Source of the DNA: Sphingomonas sp. KR3-1
GTDB lineage: Bacteria; Pseudomonadota; Alphaproteobacteria; Sphingomonadales; Sphingomonadaceae
Direction: 5' to 3'
DNA length: 64,000 nucleotides
NCBI RefSeq assembly: GCF_040049295.1
Contig: NZ_JBDZDQ010000001.1
Location: 1,798,001 to 1,862,000 of the forward strand
Made by a program: the position numbers and the translations under genes. The notes under the pieces are model-generated. The model made no database searches. It was not told the DNA's origin and saw only the letters and a program-made list of their open reading frames with translations. Below are positions 49,962-60,313 of the stretch, piece after piece (within the stretch, counting starts at the first letter, position 1; every line of letters begins with the position of its first letter).

Positions 49962-49989
49962 TTGCTCCCGCCACATGCGCCACTATAGA
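49962..49989 (+). promoter_or_regulatory. Sigma-70-type promoter candidate for the DUF3576 gene
   Basis: TTGCTC (49962-49967), a 16-base spacer and TATAGA (49984-49989) lie 33 bases before the start codon. The 214-base gap (49808-50021) between the two divergent genes holds no other clear feature. Confidence 0.55.
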
Positions 49990-50021
49990 TGCTTGCGACT
50001 TTTGCCTGGTAGGAATTGACG

Positions 50022-50459
50022 ATGAACCGCCTGTTGCGCACCGCGATCCTGGGGTCGCTTGCTCTCTCGATCACCGCGTGCGGCGGTCATAACAAGCGCC
50101 CCGAGGCCGATCTCGCCGCCTCGAAGGTGACGACGATCGGCGTGAACTCCTATCTGTGGCGCGCCAGCCTCGACACGCTGAGCTTCATGCCGCTGCTGCA
50201 GACGGATTCGAACGGCGGCGTGATCGTGACCGACTGGTATGTGAACCCGAACGTCCAGACCGAGCGGATGAAGGTGACCGTGACGATCCTCGACCAGGAT
50301 CTGCGCGCCGATGCGCTCCGCGTCGCCGCGCTGCGCGAAGTAAACCGCAGCGGCGCCTGGGTCGCCGCCCCGGTCCAGGCCGCGACGGTGCAGAAGCTCG
50401 AGGACATCATCCTCACCCGCGCCCGTGACCTCCGCCGCGCCGCGGTCGCCACCAACTGA
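50022..50459 (+). CDS. DUF3576 domain-containing lipoprotein
   Basis: A 145-residue exported protein. A lipobox (LALSITACGG, Cys20) follows a short signal peptide. The mature part has NSYLWRASLDTLSFMPLLQT, DWYVNPNVQTERMKVTVTIL and a helical C-terminus, the DUF3576 pattern of alphaproteobacteria. Its function is unknown; a role in envelope biogenesis is guessed from location. It precedes leuS-lptE-holA on the same strand by 79 bases, and LptE is also an envelope lipoprotein. Confidence 0.88.
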   Translation: MNRLLRTAILGSLALSITACGGHNKRPEADLAASKVTTIGVNSYLWRASLDTLSFMPLLQTDSNGGVIVTDWYVNPNVQTERMKVTVTILDQDLRADALRVAALREVNRSGAWVAAPVQAATVQKLEDIILTRARDLRRAAVATN

Positions 50460-50538
50460 TTCATAGTGGCGGTACCTGCCTGCTCTCCCGCCCGGCGAAG
50501 CAGGCCGGCGCCGCCGCAAGAGAGCAGCAGGAACTGAT

Positions 50539-53052
50539 TTGTCTCGCTTCAACCCGTTGAAGGCAGACGCCGCGTGGCAGAAGGTGTGGGAAGAAAACCG
50601 CACCTTCGCCGCGCGCGACGATTCGCCCAAGCCCAAGTCCTATGTCCTCGAGATGTTCCCCTATCCGTCGGGGCGCATCCATATGGGGCATGTCCGCAAC
50701 TACACGATGGGCGACGTGCTAGCGCGCTTCCGGCGGATGAAGGGCATGGAAGTGCTCCACCCGATGGGCTGGGACGCGTTCGGCATGCCGGCCGAGAATG
50801 CCGCGATGGAGAAGAAGGTCCATCCCGGCAGCTGGACCCGCGCCAATATCGCGACGATGAAGGCGCAGCTGAAGCGGCTGGGCTTCGCGCTCGACTGGAC
50901 CCGCGAAGTCGCCACCTGCGAGCCGGACTATTACGGCCATGAACAGGCGATCTTCCTCGATTTCTTCGAGAATGGCTTGGTCTATCGCAAGGAATCGGCG
51001 GTCAACTGGGATCCGGTAGACATGACCGTGCTCGCCAACGAGCAGGTGATCGACGGACGTGGCTGGCGCTCGGGCGCGCTGGTCGAGCGGCGCAAGCTCA
51101 GCCAGTGGTTCCTCAAGATCACCGACTTCGCCGAGGACCTGCTGACCGGCGTCCAGGGGCTCGAACATTGGCCGGACAAGGTCAAGCTGATGCAGGAGAA
51201 CTGGATCGGCAAGTCCGAGGGGCTGCAGTTTCACTGGACGCTTTCGGACGGCGAACGTCTCGAAGTGTACACGACCAGGCCTGACACGATCTTCGGCGCG
51301 AGCTTCATCGCGGTGGCGGCCGATCATCCGATCGCGCAGAAACTGGCCGCTTCGAACCCGGAAGTTGGCGCGTTCATCGAGCTGTGCAAGCAGGGCGGCA
51401 CCACCGCGGCCGAGCTGGAGACGCAGGAGAAGCTGGGCTTCGATACCGGCCTAACCGCGACGCATCCCTTTGATAATGCTTGGCAAGTTCCGGTCTACAT
51501 CGCCAATTTCGTGCTGATGGACTATGGCACCGGCGCGGTGTTCGGCGTGCCGGCGCACGACCAGCGCGACTTCGAGTTCGCCAGCAAATATGCGCTGCCG
51601 ATCCGCCGCGTCGTCTCCGAAGGCGACAAGACCGATCCCGCATTCCACGATGCCGAGGCCTATACCGGCCCCGGCACGCTGGTGAACTCGCACTTCCTCG
51701 ACGGGATGGACGTGACCGATGCCAAGCGCGCGGTGATCGCCCGCGCCGAGGAAGGCGGCTGGGGCAAGGGCCAGACGGTGTGGCGCCTGCGCGACTGGGG
51801 CGTCAGCCGCCAGCGCTATTGGGGCACGCCGATCCCGATCATCCATTGCGAGGCCTGCGGCGTGGTCCCCGCCCCGCGCGAATCGCTGCCGATCGTGCTG
51901 CCCGAGGACGTCAGCTTCGACATCCCCGGCAACCCGCTCGACCGGCATCCGACCTGGAAGCATGTCGACTGCCCGAAATGCGGCACGCCTGCCCGGCGCG
52001 AGACCGACACGCTCGACACTTTCGTCGATTCCTCCTGGTATTTCATCCGCTTCGCCAGCCAGCCTAGGGACAAGCCGTTCGACAAGGCGGTGGCCGAGCA
52101 ATGGCTGCCGGTCGGCCAGTATATCGGCGGGGTCGAGCATGCGATCCTCCACCTGCTCTATGCGCGCTTCTTCACCCGCGCGCTCCAGCACATCGGCAAG
52201 CTCGACGTGGCCGAGCCCTTTGCCGGGCTGTTCACCCAGGGCATGGTGACGCACGAGACCTACAAGAGCCTCGACGGCCGCTGGCTCTCGCCGCAGGAGA
52301 TTCGCAAGGACAGCGCCGGCGCGGTGGAGCTCGCCTCAGGCGACCCGATCGAGATCGGCCGCATCGAGAAGATGTCCAAGTCGAAGAAGAACACCGTCGA
52401 CCCCGAGCCGATCGTCGATCAGTATGGCGCCGACGCGGTACGCTGGTTCATGCTCTCCGACAGCCCACCCGAGCGCGACCTCGAGTGGAGCGAGAACGGC
52501 ATCGAAGGCGCCTGGCGCTTCGTCAACCGGCTGTGGCGGCTGTTCCATAGCGTCACGGAAGACGAAGCTGGCGCCGGGGAAGACAAGGACCTCGACAAGC
52601 GCCTGCATCGCACGATCGCCGGCGTCGCCGAGGATGTCGAGGCGCTGACCTTCAACAAGTCCGTCGCCAAGCTCTACGAGCTGGTCGGCGCGATCGAGAA
52701 GGCCCAGCCCTCTGCCTCGCGCACCAACGCGATCCGCACCCTCGCCCGCATCGTCGCGCCGATGGTGCCGCATATCGCCGAGGAAGCCTGGGCCGGCATG
52801 GGCGGCGCCGGGCTGATCGCCGACGCCGAATGGCCCGAAGTGAACCCCGCGCTGCTCGTCGACGACGAAGTGACGATTGCCGTCCAGGTCAATGGCAAGC
52901 TGCGCGATACGCTGCTACTGCCCAAGGGTGCGGCCAAGGATTTGGTCGAGGCCGCGGCACTTGCCAGCGACAAGATCGTTCGAGCGCTCGAAGGCAACCA
53001 ACCGAAGAAGGTGATCGTCGTGCCCGATCGTCTGGTGAACATCGTCGCATGA
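50539..53052 (+). CDS. leuS: Leucyl-tRNA synthetase
   Basis: Class I aminoacyl-tRNA synthetase, 837 residues. The HIGH-type motif is in [19 protein letters not shown] (about residue 45). The editing domain runs roughly 220-410 with the T-rich [12 protein letters not shown], a zinc-like CEACGVV is present, and KMSKSKKN is at about residue 612. The start is TTG 50539, with CAGGA about seven bases upstream; no ATG gives the right N-terminus. The stop overlaps lptE by four bases. Confidence 0.97.
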   Translation: MSRFNPLKADAAWQKVWEENRTFAARDDSPKPKSYVLEMFPYPSGRIHMGHVRNYTMGDVLARFRRMKGMEVLHPMGWDAFGMPAENAAMEKKVHPGSWTRANIATMKAQLKRLGFALDWTREVATCEPDYYGHEQAIFLDFFENGLVYRKESAVNWDPVDMTVLANEQVIDGRGWRSGALVERRKLSQWFLKITDFAEDLLTGVQGLEHWPDKVKLMQENWIGKSEGLQFHWTLSDGERLEVYTTRPDTIFGASFIAVAADHPIAQKLAASNPEVGAFIELCKQGGTTAAELETQEKLGFDTGLTATHPFDNAWQVPVYIANFVLMDYGTGAVFGVPAHDQRDFEFASKYALPIRRVVSEGDKTDPAFHDAEAYTGPGTLVNSHFLDGMDVTDAKRAVIARAEEGGWGKGQTVWRLRDWGVSRQRYWGTPIPIIHCEACGVVPAPRESLPIVLPEDVSFDIPGNPLDRHPTWKHVDCPKCGTPARRETDTLDTFVDSSWYFIRFASQPRDKPFDKAVAEQWLPVGQYIGGVEHAILHLLYARFFTRALQHIGKLDVAEPFAGLFTQGMVTHETYKSLDGRWLSPQEIRKDSAGAVELASGDPIEIGRIEKMSKSKKNTVDPEPIVDQYGADAVRWFMLSDSPPERDLEWSENGIEGAWRFVNRLWRLFHSVTEDEAGAGEDKDLDKRLHRTIAGVAEDVEALTFNKSVAKLYELVGAIEKAQPSASRTNAIRTLARIVAPMVPHIAEEAWAGMGGAGLIADAEWPEVNPALLVDDEVTIAVQVNGKLRDTLLLPKGAAKDLVEAAALASDKIVRALEGNQPKKVIVVPDRLVNIVA

Positions 53053-53558
53053 GGGCCGTAGCGCTCCTCGCCGCCGCGCTTGCGCTGTCCGGGACCCTCT
53101 CGGGCTGCGGCCTGCGCCCGCTCTATGGCGGCGGGCCGAACGGCGCGGTGCGCTCCACGCTCGCCGCGATCGAAGTCGCGCCGATCTCGGGCCAGTCGGG
53201 CTGGCTGGTCGCCAATGCGCTCAAGGACCGGCTCGACCATGGCGGCACCGCGCGCTTCCGGCTCGACGTGACGCTCGACGACCAGATCACCGGCCTCGGC
53301 GTGAAGCGCGACGATTCGGTGACGCGCGAGCGGCGCATCCTGCGCGCGCGCTATCAGCTGGTCGATCTTGCCAACGGCAATGTCGTGCTCGACGCCACCG
53401 CCGGCTCCGATGCCGGCATCGACGTGGTCGGCAGCGAATATGCCACGATCGCCGCCGAGCAGACCGCGCTCGAGCGGCTTTCGGGCATCGTCGCCGACCA
53501 GATCGTCGCGCGCGTCGCCCGCTACGCCCAGACCGCGCCGGGAGCGGGCAACCCGTGA
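53049..53558 (+). CDS. lptE: LPS-assembly lipoprotein LptE
   Basis: A 169-residue outer-membrane lipoprotein that plugs LptD during lipopolysaccharide insertion. The signal peptide ends in [12 protein letters not shown], with the lipid-modified Cys20 directly followed by the LRPLY motif seen in LptE. Strand-helix repeats follow ([37 protein letters not shown]). The leuS-lptE-holA order is the standard proteobacterial one. Both ends overlap the neighbours by four bases (ATGA, GTGA). Confidence 0.93.
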   Translation: MRAVALLAAALALSGTLSGCGLRPLYGGGPNGAVRSTLAAIEVAPISGQSGWLVANALKDRLDHGGTARFRLDVTLDDQITGLGVKRDDSVTRERRILRARYQLVDLANGNVVLDATAGSDAGIDVVGSEYATIAAEQTALERLSGIVADQIVARVARYAQTAPGAGNP

Positions 53559-54571
53559 AGGCCAATGCGACGCAGATCCGCGCCGCCATCGACAAGCTCA
53601 AGCCCGAGACGCGGCTCTATCTGTTCCACGGCCCCGACGAGGCCGGCGCCGCCGACTGGTCCGAGAAGCTCGGCCGGTCGCTGGGCCCCGATGTCGAGCG
53701 CATCGACCTCGACATGAAGGCACTGCGCGAACAGCCCGGCCGGCTCGCCGACGAGGCGGCGTCGCTCTCGCTGTTCGGCGGGGTGCGCTTCATCCGTGTG
53801 CTCGGCGTCGAGGAGGGCGCCGCCGAGGCGATCGGGCTGCTGCTCGGCGCCGAGCGCGCCGGCAATCCGGTGGTGGCGATCGGCCCGGGGCTGAAGGCGA
53901 GCGGCAAGCTGGTGAAATCGGTGATCGCCGCGCAGAACGCCCTCGCCCACGCCTGTTACGTGCCCGAGGGTGTCGATGCGACGCGGCTGGCGGCCAATAT
54001 CGCCCGCGAGCAGGGCCTGCGCCTCACCGGCGACGTCGCCCAGCGCTTGGCAAGCGCCACTGCGGGCGACCGCGCGATCCTGGCGCGCGAGATCGAGAAG
54101 CTGGCGCTGTATCTCGACGCGGCGCCGGACCGGCCGCGCGACGCCGATGGCGCCGCCTTGGACGAAATCGGCGCGGACCTCGGCGATTCGGACCTCAGCG
54201 ATGCGATCGGTGCGGTGGTCGATGGCCGGGTCGGCGAGCTCGGCACCGAGCTGGCGCGGCTGGGCGAAGGCATCGGCGTGCCGCTGATGCGCCAGCTTGC
54301 CCGCCGGCTGCAGAACATGGCCGAGATGCGAATCGACCTGGATCGCGGCAGCGATATCGACGAAGTACTTGAAAAACATCGCGTTTTCTTCCGCGAAAAA
54401 GCCGCGACCGGCCGCGCGCTGCGTCGCTGGAACGGCACACAGCTTGCCCGCGCGATCGACCGGGTGCGCGAGGCCGAGCGGGCGCTGATGCATTCGGGCA
54501 GCGCCGGCGAAGTGCTGGCCGAGGCGGAAGCCACCGCGATCGCGCGCCAGGCGGCGCGGGCGCGGGGCTAA
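53555..54571 (+). CDS. holA: DNA polymerase III subunit delta
   Basis: Opens the beta clamp within the clamp-loader complex. The 338-residue AAA+-like protein begins LKPETRLYLFHGPDEAGAAD, continues LSLFGGVRFIRVLGVEE and ACYVPEGVDATRLAANIA, and has a C-terminal collar domain (LMRQLARRLQNMAEMRID). As is usual for delta, no functional Walker A is present. The GTG start overlaps the lptE stop (GTGA). It converges on parB with four bases between the stop codons. Confidence 0.92.
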   Translation: MKANATQIRAAIDKLKPETRLYLFHGPDEAGAADWSEKLGRSLGPDVERIDLDMKALREQPGRLADEAASLSLFGGVRFIRVLGVEEGAAEAIGLLLGAERAGNPVVAIGPGLKASGKLVKSVIAAQNALAHACYVPEGVDATRLAANIAREQGLRLTGDVAQRLASATAGDRAILAREIEKLALYLDAAPDRPRDADGAALDEIGADLGDSDLSDAIGAVVDGRVGELGTELARLGEGIGVPLMRQLARRLQNMAEMRIDLDRGSDIDEVLEKHRVFFREKAATGRALRRWNGTQLARAIDRVREAERALMHSGSAGEVLAEAEATAIARQAARARG

Positions 54572-54575
54572 TCCG

Positions 54576-55460
54576 TCAGATCCGCTCGCCGCTCAGCCGC
54601 TGGCAGACCATGTCGAGCTGGTCGAGCGTCGAATAGGACAAGGTCAGCGTGCCGCCTTTGGCACTGTGCGCGATCTTCACGTTGAGGCCGAGCACGTCGC
54701 CGAGCTGGTGCTCGAGCGCCATGATGTCCGCATCGCGAATCTTGGGGTCGCTGCCCTTGCGCTTCGCGTTGGGCTTGGCGTGACGCGCCAGCTTCTCGGT
54801 CTCGCGCACGGACAGGCCCTTGCTCGCGACTTCGCGGGCAAGCTTCTCCGCCTCGGGCGCGCCGATCAGCGCGCGGGCGTGGCCCATGTCGATATCGCCG
54901 ACCACGACCATCTGGCGTACGCCCTCGGGCAGGTCGAGCAGGCGCAGCAGATTGGCGATATGGCTGCGCGACTTGTGGACGAGCTTGCCGAGCGCTTCCT
55001 GGCTGTGGCCGAACTCGCGGATCAGCCGGGCATAGGCCTCGGCCTCTTCGATCGCGTTGAGATCCTGGCGCTGGATATTCTCGACCAGCGCGATTTCCAT
55101 CGTCTCGGTATCGTCGAAGTCGCGGACGATGACCGGGACCTCGTGCAGCCGCGCGCGCTGCGCCGCGCGCCAGCGCCGCTCGCCGGCGACGATCTGGTAG
55201 TTGTGGCCGAACGGGCGGACGACGATCGGCTGGATCAACCCGCGCTGCTTGAGCGACTGGGCCAGCTCCTCGAGCGCATCCTCGTCGAAATGGCGGCGCG
55301 GCTGGTCCGGATGCGGCACCAGCGAGCTGACCGGCAGCATCCGCAGGCCCGACGCCATGTCGGGCGTGCCGGAGACCGGCGCCTCGGGAACATTGTCACC
55401 GAGCAGCGAGGAGAGCCCGCGGCCGAGACCTGGGCGAGGCTTGCGGGTTGCTTCGGTCAT
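54576..55460 (-). CDS. parB: Chromosome-partitioning protein ParB
   Basis: A CTP-dependent clamp that loads at parS and organises the origin region. The 294-residue protein has an N-terminal GLGRGLSSLLGDN, the CTPase domain with VVRPFGHNYQIVAGERRWRAA (GERRWRA motif) and EIALVENIQRQDLNAIEEA, a helix-turn-helix central domain (HSQEALGKLVHKSRSHIANL), and a C-terminal dimer domain. The ATG overlaps the parA stop by four bases. Four parS-like sites lie 0.8-5.1 kb upstream. Confidence 0.96.
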   Translation of the reverse strand: MTEATRKPRPGLGRGLSSLLGDNVPEAPVSGTPDMASGLRMLPVSSLVPHPDQPRRHFDEDALEELAQSLKQRGLIQPIVVRPFGHNYQIVAGERRWRAAQRARLHEVPVIVRDFDDTETMEIALVENIQRQDLNAIEEAEAYARLIREFGHSQEALGKLVHKSRSHIANLLRLLDLPEGVRQMVVVGDIDMGHARALIGAPEAEKLAREVASKGLSVRETEKLARHAKPNAKRKGSDPKIRDADIMALEHQLGDVLGLNVKIAHSAKGGTLTLSYSTLDQLDMVCQRLSGERI

Positions 55461-56239
55461 GCGGCTTTCTTGAGCTTGGGCAGGCGATCGATCACTTCGC
55501 GGGCGAGCGCGATATAGGCTTCCGATCCCGGGCAGCGATGATCGTAGATCAATGCCGGCAGGCCGTGGCTCGGCGCCTCGGAGAGGCGGACGTTGCGCGG
55601 GATCACCGTGTCGAACACCACCCGGCCGAGCACGGCCCGGACATCGTCCGAAACCTGATCGGTCAGGCGGTTGCGGCGATCATACATGGTCAGCACCACG
55701 CCGAGGATCGACAGGCCGGGATTGAAGCGGCTGCGGATACGCTCGACCGTGCTGAGCAGCTGGCTGAGGCCTTCGAGCGCGAAGAACTCGCACTGGAGCG
55801 GCACCAGCAGCGCATGCGCGGCGACCATTGCATTGATCGTCAGCAATCCCAGCGAGGGCGGGCAATCGATCAGGATCACGTCCCAGCGCTGCGCATTGTG
55901 CCGCGCGATCGCCGCGTCGAGCCGGTGGGTACGCGCCTCGAACTCGATCAGCTCGATCTCGGCGCCCGACAGGTCCTGCGTCGCCGGCACGATATCGAGA
56001 CCGGGCACCTTGGTCGGCGAGGCTACGTCGACGAGGTCGACGTCGGTGACCAGCAGGTCATAGCTCGAATGCTCGCGCTCGGCGCGGCTGATGCCGAGCC
56101 CGGTCGAGGCATTGCCCTGCGGATCGAGGTCGATCAGCAGGACGCGCTGGCCGGTCGCAGCGAGCGCGGTGCCGACATTGATCGCCGTGGTGGTCTTCCC
56201 CACCCCGCCCTTCTGGTTGGCGATAGCGATGCAGATCAT
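55457..56239 (-). CDS. parA: Chromosome-partitioning ATPase ParA
   Basis: A Walker-type ATPase that positions ParB-bound origins. The 260-residue protein carries the deviant Walker A KGGVGKTT (residues 10-17) in ANQKGGVGKTTTAINVG, LLIDLDPQGNASTGLG, and Walker B ILIDCPPSLGLLT. It is of the short chromosomal type without an N-terminal DNA-binding domain. ATG 56239 overlaps the rsmG stop by four bases. Longer reading would run through rsmG. Confidence 0.96.
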   Translation of the reverse strand: MICIAIANQKGGVGKTTTAINVGTALAATGQRVLLIDLDPQGNASTGLGISRAEREHSSYDLLVTDVDLVDVASPTKVPGLDIVPATQDLSGAEIELIEFEARTHRLDAAIARHNAQRWDVILIDCPPSLGLLTINAMVAAHALLVPLQCEFFALEGLSQLLSTVERIRSRFNPGLSILGVVLTMYDRRNRLTDQVSDDVRAVLGRVVFDTVIPRNVRLSEAPSHGLPALIYDHRCPGSEAYIALAREVIDRLPKLKKAA

Positions 56240-56859
56240 CTGGGGCGTACCTTTCGCGCGACCACGATTCCGGATTCCGGCGACGTGATGCTGGGTTCCA
56301 CGTGAAACACACCCTGCCATTTCGCGCGCGCGTCTTCCACCTCCGAATGCGCGCTTTGGCCCTTCGGAAGCAACCAGATTGTGGACGAGTCCGCGCAATG
56401 GGCGGTGGACTTGAACAAATCGGGCAAGGCAGCGACCGCGCGGGCGGAGACGATGGCAGCCTTGTGCTTCGGCTTGTACGCCTCGACCTTGCAATGCTCG
56501 ACCGTGGCGGTCGCGCCGATTCCGAGCTCGGCGATGGCAGCGCGGAGGAACTCGACCCTGCGGATGCGCGGCTCGATCATCACCACCGGCCGCTCGAGCA
56601 GCAGCGCGACGACCAGGCCAGGCATGCCCGCGCCGGTGCCGATATCGAGCCAGGCACCCTCGCCTGCTTCCTCCGCAAGTGGGATCAGCTGGGCCGAATC
56701 GACGAAATGGCGCGCCCATAGCGTCTCGAAGGACGCCGCCGAGATCAGGTTCTGCCGGCCCGATTCTGCGCGCAAAATCTCTCCGAAGCGCTGCAGCTGC
56801 GTTTCACGTGAAACATTGAAATGTGCACGGATCCATTCGCGTGCTTCATCCTCGGTCAT
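56236..56859 (-). CDS. rsmG: 16S rRNA (guanine-N7) methyltransferase RsmG
   Basis: Methylates G527 of 16S rRNA with SAM. The 207-residue protein includes [22 protein letters not shown], the SAM motif [18 protein letters not shown] (about residue 69) and [12 protein letters not shown]. The arrangement mnmG-rsmG-parA-parB is classical. Its ATG overlaps the mnmG stop and its stop overlaps the parA start, four bases each. Two parS-like sites lie within the reading frame, one giving the residues VSRET and one FHVEP. Confidence 0.95.
   Translation of the reverse strand: MTEDEAREWIRAHFNVSRETQLQRFGEILRAESGRQNLISAASFETLWARHFVDSAQLIPLAEEAGEGAWLDIGTGAGMPGLVVALLLERPVVMIEPRIRRVEFLRAAIAELGIGATATVEHCKVEAYKPKHKAAIVSARAVAALPDLFKSTAHCADSSTIWLLPKGQSAHSEVEDARAKWQGVFHVEPSITSPESGIVVARKVRPR
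56295..56308. other. parS-like site (inside rsmG)
   Basis: GTTCCACGTGAAAC differs by one base from the palindrome GTTTCACGTGAAAC. It is inside the rsmG coding sequence, about 50 bases from the parA start. Confidence 0.8.
56801..56814. other. parS-like site, perfect palindrome (inside rsmG)
   Basis: GTTTCACGTGAAAC is a perfect 14-base palindrome and the core of the bacterial parS consensus. It lies near the 5' end of rsmG, where it encodes VSRET. Confidence 0.9.
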
Positions 56860-58688
56860 GCGGCCTTCCGTTTCGCGTGGAGCAGGATCGCCGAAAGCGC
56901 CGCAGGGGTGATACCGCGGATGCGGGCGGCAGCGCCAATCGTCTCGGGGCGCGATGCCGTGAGCTTCTCGATCATCTCATTGGACAAGCCGGCGATGGCA
57001 GCAAAGTCCAAGGTCGCAGGCAGCTTGACGGCATCATTGCTGCGCAGCTGGGCAACCTCAGCCTCCTGGCGCTCTAGATAGGGCGCGTAACGGGCATCCT
57101 CGACATATTCGGCGAGCAATGCCGGATCCGCCTGCGGGTGCACGTCGAGATGGTCGAGCTCGACGCCGGGGAAGCGCAGCCACTCCTTCGCCGGGCGCTT
57201 GGCGCCATCCTGTGCGACCGGGGCGCCCCGCGCGCCAAGCGCCGACGCGGTGCGCAGGACGGCAAAGGCCTGGTCGAGCGCCGCTCTCCCCTGTTCGCGC
57301 GCGTGCAGCCAGGCGAGACGCTCGGTACTCAGGCAGCCCAGCGACGCGGCGATCGGGCCGAGGCGGGTCGCAGCATTGTCAGCACGCAGGCGGAGGCGGA
57401 ACTCGGCGCGGGCGGTGAGCATGCGGTAGGGCTCGGTAACGCCCTGCAGCACCAGATCGTCTACCATGACGCCAAGATAGGAAGTCGCGCGGTCGAGGAT
57501 CAGCGGTGCACTGTCGCAGGCGAAAGCTGCGGCGTTGAGCCCTGCGACAAGGCCCTGCCCCGCCGCTTCCTCATAGCCGGTGGTGCCGTTGATCTGGCCG
57601 GCACACCACAGCCCCGAAATCGCCGGCAAGCCCAGCGTTGCGTCGAGCGCGCGCGGGTCGATATGGTCATACTCGACGGCATAGCCGGGGGTGACGATCG
57701 CCGCCCGCTCGAGCCCCGGGATCGAGTTGACCATCGCTACCTGGATGTCGACCGGAAGCGAGGTCGACATGCCATTGGGATAGATAAGGTGCGTGTCGAG
57801 GCCCTCGGGTTCGAGGAAGATCTGATGGCCGTCACGGTCGCCGAACCGGTGGATCTTGTCCTCGATCGAGGGGCAGTAGCGCGGGCCCTGCGCATCGATC
57901 GCGCCGGTGAACAAGGGCGAGCGGTCCAGCCCGGAGCGGATCGCATCGTGCGTGGCGTGGGTAGTACGGGTGACGCCGCAATGGAGCTGCGGCAGCATGC
58001 GGTGCGGGGTGAGCGGCGACATCGTCCAGGGATCGCTGTCGGACGGTTGTTCCTCGATCCGCGCCCAGTCGATCGTGCGGCCATCGAGGCGCGGCGGCGT
58101 GCCGGTCTTGAGCCGTGCCATCGGCAGGTTCAGTTCGCGCAGCTGCTCGGCCAGGCGGATGGCAGAGCCCTCGCCCACCCGGCCGCCGGTCTCACGCTCC
58201 TCGCCGCGAAAGATGCGCCCGCCCAGGAAGGTGCCGGTGGCGAGCACTACGGCCCGGCAAGAGAGCAGCGTACCGTCGGCGAGGCGAATGCCGGCAACGG
58301 CACCGCCAGCCAGCTCCAGCGCTTCTGCCTCACCGGCGACAAGATGCAGGTTTGGCTGTTCGGCCAGCATCTGCTGGATCGCCGCCGCATAGCGCACCCG
58401 GTCGGCCTGGACGCGCGGCCCCTGCACTGCGGTGCCCTTGGAGCGGTTGAGCATGCGGTAGTGGATGCCAGCGGCATCGGTCGCGCGGCCCATCAGCCCG
58501 TCGAACGCATCGACTTCGCGGACGAGATGCCCCTTGCCGAGGCCCCCGATCGCAGGGTTGCACGACATCGCTCCCAGCTTCGTCAGGTCGAAGCTGAGCA
58601 GCGCCGTACGCGCGCCGCGGCGGGCCGACGCGGCGGCCGCTTCGGTGCCGGCGTGCCCGCCGCCGATGACGATGACATCGAAATCCAT
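56856..58688 (-). CDS. mnmG: tRNA uridine-5-carboxymethylaminomethyl modification enzyme MnmG (GidA)
   Basis: With MnmE, modifies the wobble uridine of several tRNAs. The 610-residue FAD protein begins [20 protein letters not shown], has [41 protein letters not shown], the NAD region [14 protein letters not shown], and a C-terminal helical domain for MnmE and tRNA. ATG 58688 is the family start; an earlier GTG would add 12 residues ([11 protein letters not shown]) beyond it. A parS-like site lies 41 bases upstream of the start. Confidence 0.96.
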   Translation of the reverse strand: MDFDVIVIGGGHAGTEAAAASARRGARTALLSFDLTKLGAMSCNPAIGGLGKGHLVREVDAFDGLMGRATDAAGIHYRMLNRSKGTAVQGPRVQADRVRYAAAIQQMLAEQPNLHLVAGEAEALELAGGAVAGIRLADGTLLSCRAVVLATGTFLGGRIFRGEERETGGRVGEGSAIRLAEQLRELNLPMARLKTGTPPRLDGRTIDWARIEEQPSDSDPWTMSPLTPHRMLPQLHCGVTRTTHATHDAIRSGLDRSPLFTGAIDAQGPRYCPSIEDKIHRFGDRDGHQIFLEPEGLDTHLIYPNGMSTSLPVDIQVAMVNSIPGLERAAIVTPGYAVEYDHIDPRALDATLGLPAISGLWCAGQINGTTGYEEAAGQGLVAGLNAAAFACDSAPLILDRATSYLGVMVDDLVLQGVTEPYRMLTARAEFRLRLRADNAATRLGPIAASLGCLSTERLAWLHAREQGRAALDQAFAVLRTASALGARGAPVAQDGAKRPAKEWLRFPGVELDHLDVHPQADPALLAEYVEDARYAPYLERQEAEVAQLRSNDAVKLPATLDFAAIAGLSNEMIEKLTASRPETIGAAARIRGITPAALSAILLHAKRKAA

Positions 58689-58728
58689 TGCCCGCGCGCT
58701 ACAGAATGCAGCGCCGCGCGTCAAAACC

Positions 58729-58742
58729 GTTCCACGTGGAAC
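58729..58742. other. parS-like site between mnmE and mnmG
   Basis: GTTCCACGTGGAAC, a perfect 14-base palindrome, occupies the 57-base gap between the mnmE stop and the mnmG start. It is the only one of the four sites that is not in a coding region. Confidence 0.85.
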
Positions 58743-58745
58743 AGC

Positions 58746-60029
58746 CTATTTGCCGATGCAGAAGCGCGAGAACAGCGCGTCGAGCATCGCCTCGACTCCG
58801 GCCCTCCCCGTAATCGCATCAAAGGCACGCATCGCCGAACGGAGATGCTCGGCGATCAGCAACAGATCGGTTTCCCGCCCGAGGGCCCGCAATGCTTCGG
58901 CCGCAGCCTGCGAAAGCGCGCGCTGGCGAGCGTTGAGCGCCATCTGGTCTGGCGCCGGAAGCAGTCCGGCAGCGAGCACCGCCATCGCTTCCCAAAGCGC
59001 TTCCAAGCCCCCGCCTGTGAGCGATGATAGCGATGTTCGACCCTCGATAGGCTCCCGCCCGGGCAGATCGGCACGCGGATTGAGCCACAGGAGACGATCA
59101 TGCGCCGGCGGCGCCTCGTCGCCGAGCCACAGCAGGATATCCGCCTCGGCTTGCGCCGCCTGGGCGCGGGCGATGCCAATCGCCTCGATCGCGTCGCCGG
59201 GGGTCTCGGCAAGGCCCGCGGTATCGACCAGCAGCCACGCGATGCCGCCGCGCACCACCGGCGCCTCGATCCGGTCGCGCGTGGTGCCCGAGATCGGCGA
59301 GACAATCGCGGCGTCGCGCCCGGCCATCGCGTTGAGCAGCGAGGACTTGCCGGCATTGGGCGGCCCCGCCAGCACCACGCGGATGCCATCGCGCAGCCGC
59401 TCGACCGGCGGGCGGCTCGCTACCGCGTCGATGTCCGCAGCGAGCCCGGCAGCGCCAGACCGGATCGCCGGAAGCAGCCCGCCATCGGACACATCGTCCT
59501 CGTCGCTATGATCGAGCTCGGCCTCGACCCGCGCGGCGAGCCCCAGCAACCGATCGGTCCAGCCTTCCACCGCGCGGCGCACCGCACCCTCAGCCGACCG
59601 GATCGCCGACCGGCGTTGCGCCTCGGTCTCGGCCATCAGCAGGTCGCCCAGCCCTTCGGCCTCGCTCAGGTCGATTCGGCCATGGAGCAGCGCGCGCCGC
59701 GTGAACTCGCCCGGCTCCGCGGACCGGAGCCCGGGCCGGGCAGCGAGCGCCGCCTCGACCGCGCGCACCACCGCGCGGCCGCCATGAAGATGGAATTCGG
59801 CAAGGTCCTCCCCCGTCGCGCTGCGGGGTCCGGGAAAGCACAGCACGAGCGCGCGATCGAGCAATGCGCCATCGGCAGGATCGCTGAGCGCACGCACCGC
59901 GGCCCGGCGCGGCGCCGGCAGGTCGCCGGCAAAGTCGCGCACCACGGCGAACGCCTGCGGCCCGCTCACCCGCAGCACCGCGATCGCGGCGGGCGGTGCG
60001 CCGCTCGATACCGCGTAGATCGTGTCCAT
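58746..60029 (-). CDS. mnmE: tRNA modification GTPase MnmE (TrmE)
   Basis: Partner of MnmG in wobble-uridine modification. The 427-residue protein has the formyl-THF-binding N-domain (DTIYAVSSGAPPAAIAVLRV, RSATGEDLAEFHLHGG), then a G domain inserted in a helical domain: G1 GPPNAGKSS, G2 GTTRD, G3 DTAG. The C-terminal cysteine motif is FCIGK, the usual catalytic end. ATG 60029 shares one base with the DUF6489 stop (TAATG), so the two genes are linked. Confidence 0.96.
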   Translation of the reverse strand: MDTIYAVSSGAPPAAIAVLRVSGPQAFAVVRDFAGDLPAPRRAAVRALSDPADGALLDRALVLCFPGPRSATGEDLAEFHLHGGRAVVRAVEAALAARPGLRSAEPGEFTRRALLHGRIDLSEAEGLGDLLMAETEAQRRSAIRSAEGAVRRAVEGWTDRLLGLAARVEAELDHSDEDDVSDGGLLPAIRSGAAGLAADIDAVASRPPVERLRDGIRVVLAGPPNAGKSSLLNAMAGRDAAIVSPISGTTRDRIEAPVVRGGIAWLLVDTAGLAETPGDAIEAIGIARAQAAQAEADILLWLGDEAPPAHDRLLWLNPRADLPGREPIEGRTSLSSLTGGGLEALWEAMAVLAAGLLPAPDQMALNARQRALSQAAAEALRALGRETDLLLIAEHLRSAMRAFDAITGRAGVEAMLDALFSRFCIGK

Positions 60030-60262
60030 TACTTCGCGGTCTTGCTCCCGGCGTCGAACATCGCGCGCCACAGGCCCATGCCGGCGTCGCCCATCGGCGA
60101 CCAGCTTTGCAGCATCTGTTGGAACGCCTCGGGACTCGCCTGCTTGTCGATCGCATCGACCATCATCGACACATAGCGCTCGTGCACGGGGGCAAGGTCG
60201 GGCAGGCCCATCGCGCGCCGTGCTTCTTCGGGCGTGCATTCCACCTCGACATTGATCTTCAT
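60029..60262 (-). CDS. DUF6489 family protein
   Basis: A 77-residue cytosolic protein beginning MKINVEVECTPEEARRAMGL, then PDLAPVHERYVSMMVDAI and SWSPMGDAGMGLWRAMFDAG. This is the sphingomonad/alphaproteobacterial DUF6489 family. The amphipathic helical MGLWRAMF segment resembles phasin-like or dimerisation helices; no function is established. It precedes mnmE with a one-base overlap (TAATG), which suggests that the two are cotranscribed. It is divergent from ogt over 51 bases. Confidence 0.85.
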   Translation of the reverse strand: MKINVEVECTPEEARRAMGLPDLAPVHERYVSMMVDAIDKQASPEAFQQMLQSWSPMGDAGMGLWRAMFDAGSKTAK

Positions 60263-60313
60263 ACGAGCCGTCTCCGTTGCGCGCGCAGCACCACGGCTGC
60301 TAGTTCGAACGCC

